Assembly (NCBI RefSeq): GCF_000787575.1
Contig: NW_012236530.1
Span: 936,734 to 1,000,733, forward strand
Source: Acytostelium subglobosum LB1
Lineage: Eukaryota; Evosea; Eumycetozoa; Acytosteliales; Acytosteliaceae
Length of the DNA stretch: 64,000 bases
Reading direction: 5' to 3'
In this document: one piece after another, positions 38,850-46,942 of the stretch
How the letters are laid out: each line of letters opens with the position of its first letter
How positions within the stretch are numbered: the stretch's first letter is position 1
Program-made: the position numbers and the translations under genes
Notes under the pieces: generated by a model
The model's input: only the letters and a program-made list of their open reading frames with translations
The model's database searches: none
What the model was told of the DNA's origin: nothing

Positions 38850-40358
38850 ATGACAATGTTAAACAACTTATTGTTGGCATCGATTGTTAGATTGTTGTGG
38901 ACTTCATCATCATCGGATGATGTGGATCATAAGAGATGGGCAAGAAGATCACTCCCATTGGTCAGTTGGTCATTCCATTCATTGTTCAGATCATTGAACT
39001 CACATCTCATAATCAATGTTGGTGCACAATCTACATGTGATCATGATGATCATCTGAATATTAGACCATACGACTATGTTGATGTTGATATGATTGATTC
39101 ATTATTCGATGTAACACTTCATCTCCTCGACAACAAGTACTCATTATATCATTCACAACATATTCAATCAATCATTCTTCAAGGTGTCGATGATACAAAG
39201 AAAGAATATACAGAGGATGGCGATGTGATTCTTGACTTCAGACCAACAACCAAACCGTTATATCCATCCCACCCTCTCGAACAAAAGCAGACCGACATCA
39301 AGATGATGCTTCAATCACTCACTTCTCGCCCAAACAGCTCTGTGACGGTTGGCATCAAGAAATTGTTTGCTGGACAGGTGACCAAACTCATTGATCACTT
39401 TGCATTGGATCCATTATCAATCGATTCACTCGTCATCAATCATCTCTATCCAAATCCATTCCAATGTATGATTGAGCGACTTCCACAAGGCAATCAACTC
39501 AAGACACTTGACCTCCGAGTGATGAATCCAACCCACTGCTGCCATAGAGACTACCTCAAGTTTGAAGATGGTGACTGGATGGAGACAATGAGTAGAGAGC
39601 TGTTTGGTCGCAGCACCAACATCACATCACTGGCCATCTATGATGAGTGTGGAGGCGGTGACTCTGCCTACGCCATGTATGTCATTGGCAAAGCGCACAA
39701 GTTCTTTGGTCACCTGGATCAACTTAATAGTCTGGAATCACTCTCATTTGACTTGTCACCGACGTGTGATCATGACTATGTCGACCAGCTTCATGAGGAT
39801 AAGGGTCAGGTGTTTCTTGAGTCCCTCACAAAGTTCATGCAACAACATCCGACACTGCACACGTTCAACTTTGCCAGATGTTTGCCAAAACCAAGAGGTC
39901 ATCGCATATATCGGTCACGAGGAGGCAATCATCGTGAACCTACCCCAGAGTATCTACCGATTCTGGAGTACTTGTTCACGGACGCCACGTGTCCTGTGAG
40001 GAACATGTCACTGGAGATCTCTTCAGAATATACTGTGCTTCCCATGCTTAGTCGGACGATTGACTCAATCATTTTGAACAGAAGTGACTCTTATTACAGT
40101 ATGGGAATGTCGTGGGAGGACGACATCTCAATGGTTATCAATCTCAAGACAATGGTTACGAATACTCTGGACCTCTCACATTTTGATATGTTTCAAATGT
40201 CAAACAATGATAGTAAGTCTCCAAAGATCATAAGGAAAACAATCAACAATGAGTTTCGATTTGGATTGTTCATTGGCGAAGTCTACAAACCTCCAAATAT
40301 ATGTTCCGCTTATGTTAACAATCCCGATGGTGGAATTATCTGGATCGATAAACAATGA
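38850..40358 (+). CDS. Hypothetical protein with F-box-like N-terminus, lineage-type family
   Basis: Single exon, 502 residues. The N-terminus (LLASIVRLLWTSSSSDD, then RRSLPLVSWSFHSLFRSL) has the hydrophobic helix pattern of dictyostelid F-box or F-box-like proteins. The rest has spaced leucine-rich segments (IDSLVINHLYPNPF, LKTLDLRVMNP, NITSLAIYDECGG, LNSLESLSFDLSP, LHTFNFARC), which suggests a solenoid of irregular leucine-rich repeats. This fits the large expanded families of social amoebae used as ubiquitin-ligase adaptors. No catalytic motif is seen and no proven partner can be named. Confidence 0.65.
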   Translation: MTMLNNLLLASIVRLLWTSSSSDDVDHKRWARRSLPLVSWSFHSLFRSLNSHLIINVGAQSTCDHDDHLNIRPYDYVDVDMIDSLFDVTLHLLDNKYSLYHSQHIQSIILQGVDDTKKEYTEDGDVILDFRPTTKPLYPSHPLEQKQTDIKMMLQSLTSRPNSSVTVGIKKLFAGQVTKLIDHFALDPLSIDSLVINHLYPNPFQCMIERLPQGNQLKTLDLRVMNPTHCCHRDYLKFEDGDWMETMSRELFGRSTNITSLAIYDECGGGDSAYAMYVIGKAHKFFGHLDQLNSLESLSFDLSPTCDHDYVDQLHEDKGQVFLESLTKFMQQHPTLHTFNFARCLPKPRGHRIYRSRGGNHREPTPEYLPILEYLFTDATCPVRNMSLEISSEYTVLPMLSRTIDSIILNRSDSYYSMGMSWEDDISMVINLKTMVTNTLDLSHFDMFQMSNNDSKSPKIIRKTINNEFRFGLFIGEVYKPPNICSAYVNNPDGGIIWIDKQ

Positions 40359-40390
40359 GTATTTAATAAATCAATCAATCAATCAATCTC

Positions 40391-40541
40391 TAATTATTTT
40401 AAAGTGAGTAACCAGATTCGATTGTGGCAGCGATCCCGCCAGCGGGTGATCAAAGTGATCTCCAAACCTGAGCACGCGAAGCTACTTTGGCAACACATCA
40501 GCGTGGAATGCATTAGAAGATCATAAAGATAACAAAGGTCA
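40391..40541 (-). pseudogene. Relic of an FNIP-repeat gene (one repeat joined to the gene tail)
   Basis: On the minus strand, 40541-40424 closely matches the repeat at about 42213-42104 of the intact FNIP gene downstream (shared core GGCAGCGATCCCGCCAGCGG on the plus strand), and 40424-40391 matches that gene's last codons and stop (NRIWLLTLK against HRIRILTLK). In the intact gene these parts are about 520 bp apart, so an internal deletion joined them. The repeat carries a stop codon (LPK*LRVL). It abuts the end of the coiled-coil gene next to it. Confidence 0.75.
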
Positions 40542-41191
40542 TCTTGGAGAGAGGATGATGTTTGGATTGTACAATCGCTCCCTAACTATCTGAACAAGTT
40601 TTTCTTTGCAATCTTGGACATCCTCTGGATCGGAGAGAATATCAATGAGATCTGTCAAGTCAGCAACATCGGAATGTAGGGGATTGTCACTGTTTTGTCT
40701 TGATGTCTTCCCCTGTTTTTTCTTGTACGTGGATCCTAAGGACTTCTTAGATGAGGCTGTCTTCGATGTTGAGGTTGTCCTCTTTTTTTCTTTCGTTGTT
40801 GGTTTGTCATCCTGATCATCGTCATCGTCATCGTCCTTGGGAGGACTTGCGTTTCCGAGTGATTGGCTTGTGGATATTTGTGACCCTCAAGAACTGATTC
40901 CTCGCTCCATTGACCACCTGGAAGTTCAGTATTGATCTGGTTGATTGTTGCGGCTCCTTCCATGTAGACAACTATTCGTTTCAAGTACTGTCTTTGTTTC
41001 TTCAAGGCGTCTGTGTTTCGATCAATTGCTGCTGCCATTGACTCGATGTTACGATCAATAGATGCCATTGTCTTGTTCAAATTCTCTAAAACATCTGTGC
41101 GTTGTAGAAAGGTAGAGCCGTCTTGAGTTTGAATGTTTGTATTGAAATAAGTTGAGTTGGACGATCTGGATGTCACTTTTTGAAAACTCAT
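40539..41191 (-). CDS. Coiled-coil protein of unknown function, with an apparent frame break
   Basis: The first part (41191 to about 40850) encodes MSFQKVTSRSSNSTYFN at the start and a helix-rich segment VLENLNKTMASIDRNIES. Translated straight on, it becomes an odd Met/Thr/Arg-rich tail ending at 40736. In another frame, from about 40890 to 40539, the sequence is clearly coding: an Asp run, Lys/Thr-rich linker, then SDVADLTDLIDILSDPED and CKEKLVQIVRERLY. No GT-AG intron joins them, so either one base is wrong in the assembly or the gene is newly broken. Its final codons overlap the border with the FNIP relic, so the native C-terminus may be lost. No family recognised. Confidence 0.55.
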
Positions 41192-41550
41192 AAATAAATA
41201 AATATCCTTCAGTCCAACCCTTCCTCAACAACTATCATGGGTTATGCCTTGAGACACCTCACAGGCCACTATTTTTTATTATTTCATCGGTGTCTATATA
41301 ACTCGTTCGTTCATCCTCACACTCATTAGCCTTGGAAACGAAACATAGAATGTATGAAGGGTTGGTAACTAAAGGGATAGGGATGGGTGGGAGATAGTTG
41401 TCTTCGTTGTGTTGTCCTTCGGATATTTATCAACAACACTTCCTACGTCGTATTGTTTCACAAATAAATAAAATCCAATTAAACAATTTATCTCTAACAG
41501 ATATAACATGACATTATTTAAAGAGTACTCACCACATAATCAATCACCAA
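41192..41550. other. Intergenic region between coiled-coil and FNIP genes
   Basis: AT-rich promoter-like DNA for the coiled-coil gene and 3' end of the FNIP gene, with no coding signal. The 41535-41580 part resembles 40375-40420, which places the start of the FNIP-tail duplication just outside the coding part. Confidence 0.4.
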
Positions 41551-43518
41551 TTATTTTAACGTGAGTATCCGGATTCGATGAGATGGCGCCAACACCTTGG
41601 TCGATCTGATGAGTGCTGCAGTGGCATCAATCTTTCTAACTTGGTACATGGTCAAGGTCTCCTTGCCATAGAGTCGAATTATAAAGGTCTCCACATTTGG
41701 CTTGGCAACGAATAGACTCTTGATAAATGTTCCAGCCAAACAATCATCATTCATCACTGTCTTATACGTGGAGGATACTGCCACATTCAATGATCTGAGT
41801 TTGTTTGTTGATGGAAGTTGCAGTTGATCCACATCAACAGCATAATGTATCTTTACATTCCCGATTGATTGATTGACACTGTCTGTGGTGATGCTCTCCA
41901 TTTGCATTTGGAAACTGGCTGCATTGAAATCATCATAGGATGGAAGTACAATAGACAACAGATTGGCGGGATATTGAATTGATTGACAGTGCGAGAAGCT
42001 ATAGCCTAGATCAAGATGTTGGATTGATGGTGGAAGTACATCATTGCCATCGATTGGTGTGTCGAACGAACGTCCAAGAGCGAGATGGGTAAGTGATGGT
42101 GGCAGCGATCCCGCCAGCGGTTTGTCAAAGTGATCACCAAACCTGAGCACGCGAAGCGACTTTGGCAGCACATCAGTGTGCAATAGTCGATCAAAATGAT
42201 AACCAAAGGTCAACTTGTGAAGGGTAACGGGCAACGCGTTGAGATGTATGTTTGAGTTGAAGTAATAGCCAAATGTAAGTGAGGTCAAGGCCTTTGGCAA
42301 AGACCCTGCCACTATATCCTGATCGAATGAGTATCCCATTGTAAGTTTGACAATATGCAGGCACAGATGTAGTGATCGAGGCACGTGTGTCGTGGATAGG
42401 ACGAGCTTGGTGAGTGATGTTGGTAGTGCGCCAGGTTCAAGATGGTGGTCCACAGAGTACAACACAAGCGACCGCATTGATGAGGGCAGCACACCTGGCC
42501 CCAGTGTAGAGTTGGCGTAGGTCATCATTGTGAGTGATTGTGGTAGCGATCCAATGGTGATGGGCTGTTTGAAATTACATGATCCATTAAAGAGTAGTGT
42601 TGTGAGTGATGGGAGAGCGCTAATGGAGTCGATCGACTGATTGAAGCTTAGACCAAACTTGAGCTCCAAGAGCGATGGTGGTAGCGTGTCTCGGAAGATG
42701 GGTCTGCTGAACGATGATCCAAAGTTGAGCTTGGTAAGTGAATGAAGTGTTGCCACTTGGTCAATCATTTGATTGAACCAATCGCCAAAGATTAGAGTTG
42801 TGATACCAGCTGGCAACACTGAAGGTGGAAGTGTTTGATTGAATGATCGTCCAAAGATCAGAGTTATGAGGGAGGCAGGAAGTGTGCCTGGGAGGAGCGG
42901 ACGATCGAATAGCTTGCCAAATGTAATCGATGTGATTGATTGTGGCAATGAGCCAGCCTTGATCTTCTTGTTGAATCCATCACCAAATGTGAGTGATCTC
43001 AATGATGTTGGCAGCCAACCTCTGTAGCTGCTGCTGCTGGTGGTGGTACCATCTGACCTTCGACCCTTCGACCTGAGAACACGCTTGATAATCGACTGAT
43101 TCATCTTTTGATTGAAGCTGTTGCCCAATGTCAATGAGGTGATGGTCTGAGGCAGTGCGCCAGGCATGGGTATCGTGTTGAACATATCACCAAAGACAAC
43201 CCTTTCAACAACACCATCAGGTATGTCACCAGTCTTTAGTTGATCATTGAAAGTGTCACCAAATGTCAAAGACTTGCTCAAAGGCAACAACTGTTGTGAT
43301 GATGATGTTGATGATGATGAGGATGATGTTGATCGTCTGGTTGAGTTCACATTATGCCAGAGACTATGTAGTGATTGTATCCTTGGACTTAGAAGTTTAT
43401 ACAATGTCTTGCAAGTCAGACACAACATCAACGAGTCAAGAACTTCCTTGTCATCGTTATTGACAGTATACAACACATCCAATATCAGTCTAATGATATT
43501 ATGTGGTAGATGTTCCAT
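41551..43518 (-). CDS. F-box-like FNIP-repeat protein
   Basis: Single exon, 655 residues. The first about 60 residues (MEHLPHNIIRLILDVLYTV, CLTCKTLYKLL) look like an F-box. From about residue 75 to 530 there are some 18-20 copies of the FNIP/leucine-rich repeat of about 22 residues, with the pattern LPxSLTxLxFGxxFNxxI, for example LPASLITLIFGRSFNQTL and LPPSLLELKFGLSFNQSI. FNIP repeats are hugely expanded in dictyostelids and are thought to bind substrates for SCF-type ubiquitin ligases. The last 120 residues are unlike the repeats. A Ser run follows the F-box. A partial degenerate copy lies 1 kb away. Confidence 0.9.
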   Translation of the reverse strand: MEHLPHNIIRLILDVLYTVNNDDKEVLDSLMLCLTCKTLYKLLSPRIQSLHSLWHNVNSTRRSTSSSSSSTSSSQQLLPLSKSLTFGDTFNDQLKTGDIPDGVVERVVFGDMFNTIPMPGALPQTITSLTLGNSFNQKMNQSIIKRVLRSKGRRSDGTTTSSSSYRGWLPTSLRSLTFGDGFNKKIKAGSLPQSITSITFGKLFDRPLLPGTLPASLITLIFGRSFNQTLPPSVLPAGITTLIFGDWFNQMIDQVATLHSLTKLNFGSSFSRPIFRDTLPPSLLELKFGLSFNQSIDSISALPSLTTLLFNGSCNFKQPITIGSLPQSLTMMTYANSTLGPGVLPSSMRSLVLYSVDHHLEPGALPTSLTKLVLSTTHVPRSLHLCLHIVKLTMGYSFDQDIVAGSLPKALTSLTFGYYFNSNIHLNALPVTLHKLTFGYHFDRLLHTDVLPKSLRVLRFGDHFDKPLAGSLPPSLTHLALGRSFDTPIDGNDVLPPSIQHLDLGYSFSHCQSIQYPANLLSIVLPSYDDFNAASFQMQMESITTDSVNQSIGNVKIHYAVDVDQLQLPSTNKLRSLNVAVSSTYKTVMNDDCLAGTFIKSLFVAKPNVETFIIRLYGKETLTMYQVRKIDATAALIRSTKVLAPSHRIRILTLK

Positions 43519-44067
43519 CTTATTCTTATCTGTTTGTTGTGTTTCAAGATTGATTCATCCATCCATCAATCACATAAAAACGTGATGTTCATTCATTCCA
43601 CAGACCAATCACTTAACCATTCAATCAACTAACCATCAAATAACATAACAAACATCACAATACTAATCAATGTACAAATTGATTGTTCGTAATGTCAATC
43701 TGACAACTGGATGTTCATAGTTTGAATACTTGGAAATGATGATTATACTTGTACAAGTATCAAAGATCATAAAGCATCAGATATTGAGTGATAATTATTA
43801 CACATTCAGACCAACAAAGGGGGGTACTTTCCTTTCTTGATGTTATGGGCACATCGTCATTAACTTAAATGATGAACATACGACTTCCAAGAAATTCAAC
43901 ATATATGTTGCTTAGGCTAACATCACTATTCGTCTTTTTATTAATAACCAATCTTGGGTGGGTCTGTCTTTGATCACAAAACAACAACACAAATATCACA
44001 ACGTCGTTTCGTTTTTTATTTGATCATTCATTACTGATTACCTCACATAAATACATAATAATAATAA
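43519..44067. other. Divergent intergenic region, no gene seen
   Basis: Between the FNIP gene (-) and the GyrI-like gene (+). AT-rich with CAATCA repeats near 43565-43630. A minus-strand GCCCATAAC string at 43841-43849 resembles the DUSE box of dictyostelid small RNA genes, but the 60 bases beyond it show no clear structure. Confidence 0.4.
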
Positions 44068-44577
44068 ATGGACGCCACTACTTCAACTCCAGCAACACCA
44101 ACTATTTCATTCAGAACAATCCCTGATGCAACATTGTACGCTATCAATCATAAGGGACCATATTATGGAATTGGCAAGTGTTTCCAACAAGTTGCTCAAA
44201 TAGCTGCCACACAGGGTGTGATCAGCAAGGGTGTGTTGGCCGGTCTGTTCTACGACAACCCCGCCACTACACCAGAGTCCGAGTTGAGATCAAAGGCATG
44301 CTTCTACCCATCTGCTGCTGACCTATCTGTCAAGATTGAGGATCCAGCCATAAGCACCGTCACTCTACGCGGTGGCGAGTACGCCGTATTCCTACACAAG
44401 GGACCATATGAGACATTGCCCGCTGGATGGATGTACGTCTTCAAGACATGGAGACCAGCCTCTGGTCGCGAGGTCATTGTCGACGATGACCATCCCACCA
44501 TGGAGATCTATCTCAATGATTATACCAAGGTTGCCAGTGAGGACCTTCTCACAGAGTTACTTGTTGCTCTCCAATAA
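44068..44577 (+). CDS. GyrI-like small-molecule-binding domain protein
   Basis: Single exon, 169 residues. It is a stand-alone GyrI-like/AraC effector-binding fold: ISFRTIPDATLYAINHKGPYYGIGKCF at its start (written here in two parts: the beta strand ISFRTIPDATLYAI and the motif HKGPYYGIG), and a second half-repeat GGEYAVFLHKGPYETLPAGW with the same HKGPY motif. The ending HPTMEIYLNDY is typical. In bacteria this domain binds drugs or other ligands or inhibits gyrase; in eukaryotes its job is unclear, although some members hydrolyse xenobiotics. No signal peptide, so probably cytosolic. Possible old transfer from bacteria, but the codon use now matches its neighbours. Confidence 0.8.
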   Translation: MDATTSTPATPTISFRTIPDATLYAINHKGPYYGIGKCFQQVAQIAATQGVISKGVLAGLFYDNPATTPESELRSKACFYPSAADLSVKIEDPAISTVTLRGGEYAVFLHKGPYETLPAGWMYVFKTWRPASGREVIVDDDHPTMEIYLNDYTKVASEDLLTELLVALQ

Positions 44578-44862
44578 ACATGCACCCTTTTGTCCAAAAA
44601 TAATGTAATGGCCCAACACTAAACTTGTCGCTTCTAAGTTTGGTCATGATCATTGGGGTTGTGTTGGCCTCCAAAATATCAGCCCATCACCAAATTGCCT
44701 TTTCTGGACATCCTCGCGCACTCCAGAGAATCATCAATGCGGAGGTAGATAGACAAGTGAAGGTAGTAGTCGGACTATCTTTCCTTTCCCTCATTACGAT
44801 CAATCAACACATCAACACACTACGAGACACCGTCAATCAATCATAAATTTACTCTTTCAAAC

Positions 44863-46079
44863 ATGTCCAGAACAACTCCATTTATATCAATTATCCTGGT
44901 TTTCATTTGCTTTTGCCAATCAGTAAGTTTCACGTGATCATCTCTCGGATCACATATATAAGGGCTCAGAGACTGACCATCCATCTATTCAATTTATTCG
45001 ATCCACCAAGGTGCCTACTGCGACATCAGCTCCAAATGTGTTGAATGTATTTGCTGGCGACACCAACCAGTATGCCAGAGTGAACCTGACCTCTGGTGCA
45101 TTGATGGCCAATCAGTCACCCAATCAACTTAATTGCCAACCCACCCTGTTGGGAATCGTTGGCTACCAAGGCAAAGATGGTGTTCTGGTCAATGGCTTCT
45201 CTGGTTGCAATTGGAATGCGCAAGTGTATCTCTACAACGTCACCACCAACAATTACACACCGTTGTACGCGGCTGGCTCATTCCAGATTGACACAATGGG
45301 TGGCAATGACATCAACTATCAAATGTTCAACCATAGCATCTTCTACATGAGTTTCTCCCTCATATACAACAAATACAATCTGGCTGTATACTCGCTCACC
45401 TCCTCAGGACAGTAAGTACAATCACTCATTAACCTGTGATGGATGCGATCACTGACTGACTGATTGGCTGATTGAAACTCACAGGAATGTGTACTACCTC
45501 ATTGAGATGAGTAATGAGATAAACACATTCAATGGATACTTGGATGAGAGCACAAGCATCTACTACATGGCCTACCTCTACCAAAACAACTCGATTGCAA
45601 TTTATCAGATGAAAGTTTCTGGCAATTTTGTTGTTGAGAAAGAAGAAGAAGAAGAAGTCGAGCAGGAACCAGTCTACTTTGACATCCCAGAGATGAGTCT
45701 GGAGCATTGCGTCAATAACTCTGCCAGCGGTGAGCAGCTGGTCACTGCCTACACCTACCTCGCCTTCCAAGTGTACCAGGGCAAATTGTTTGTGGGCACC
45801 GGATGTCGAAACCCTGGCTCACCTCTCTACTTTGCCCAACTGGACATGGACACTGGCAATCACAAGGAGATTCTCTCCATCCCCCACGTCACCATTCCAG
45901 GCTTTGAGGAAGCCTTTGTATTTGATCCTGTCACTGGCTATGTCGCAGGATTCGTCCATGTCAGCAACAGCACTCTTCAAGTGAACATGATCAACCTCAA
46001 CACATTGGATGTCACCCAGAGTACCATTCCCAACTACTTCCCCAACTACACCTCTGTCATGTCAATTCAAGCAATCTAA
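44863..46079 (+). CDS. Putative secreted protein, possible beta-propeller-like, unknown function
   Basis: Three exons (44863-44922, 45011-45411, 45485-46079) give 351 residues. The first exon encodes just a signal peptide (MSRTTPFISIILVFICFCQS), which is the reason to include it. The mature part has repeated beta-strand-like segments (TLLGIVGYQGKDGVLVNGF, IFYMSFSLIYNKYNLAVYSL, VYYLIEMSNEINTFNGYL, FVFDPVTGYVAGFVHV style) spaced like blades, and N-glycosylation sites (NLTSG, NYT, NHS, NNS). A short Glu run sits near the middle. Dictyostelids have many secreted proteins of this look with no known role. Intron 1 contains CACGTG at 44932-44937 and TATATAAG at 44956-44963. Confidence 0.65.
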
Positions 46080-46942
46080 TAAACTTATCGAGACAAATCC
46101 ATCAGTATGGTTTCGCTGGATGCTGTCATTGTCATCAATCATACTTGCAATTAATCAATCAATCTTATTTGTTTTATCAAGTAAGATACGATAATGGCTG
46201 GACACCACAAGTGTTCAGGTGCAAACGAAGGGTCACAAAGTGAATCCACGAGGTAGCCCAGGGCTTCGGTCACTCATACATCACCATTGTATTATTGGGC
46301 TGAAGCACCAAAGCTGATCTCCCAGTTAGTTCCCATCAATCAACCATTGATTCGCTCGACTTACACCCATCACAAACCTGGCAACACACAATCACTCACA
46401 CACAGCTCGCAGATATTTTTTTCGAGAGAACTACATCGCTTTTTCTAGTACTCGTTTTTGATCACCTTTTCAAAACTAAACTAAACTAAAAAATGAATCT
46501 GATTTTGACATGAAATACTCGAGTTTTGATATAACTGACGAGCCAAACGTCCATCTTACGGCAGCGTGTCAACTCTGCCGAGTGAGGAGAGTGCGTTTGG
46601 TGAGGTATGTATGAAGAAGAGGGTCGAGCTTAGAGAATTGTTAACAAGAGTTGTGTGCTAGTGTGCTCTCGAGAAGATCGAGGTACATCCATCATTTCGC
46701 AATAGATTCATTCATTCATTCATTCACTCACCTTACTTATACATACATTCACAACCAAGTAGTAGTACTTGTTCACAAACATTTGGATTGGATAACACAA
46801 TATCCAAAACCAAGGTTGTCGCCACTCATTCAACCATTCAACCAACCAACCAACCAACAATACTTTCAATAATATAACATTACCCTTGTTGTACAACTAC
46901 TATTTGAGGGCACAATCAATCAATCAATCAAATATATAAATA
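46080..46942. other. Long intergenic region with several hairpin-forming stretches
   Basis: Two parts are less AT-rich and fold well. At 46200-46265 there are three small hairpins in a row (GGACAC/GTGTTC, GGGTCAC/GTGAATCC with a bulge, AGCC/GGCT). At 46542-46601 an outer helix CCAAACG/CGTTTGG encloses an inner CGGCAG/CTGCCG hairpin, and a CTCGA/TCGAG hairpin follows at 46668-46682. No coding region is seen; the rest is CA/AT simple sequence before the ATPase start. Confidence 0.45.

Noticed and set aside
46200-46265. Three hairpins as a tRNA cloverleaf
   Set aside because: No acceptor helix, no TTCRA loop and wrong loop sizes.
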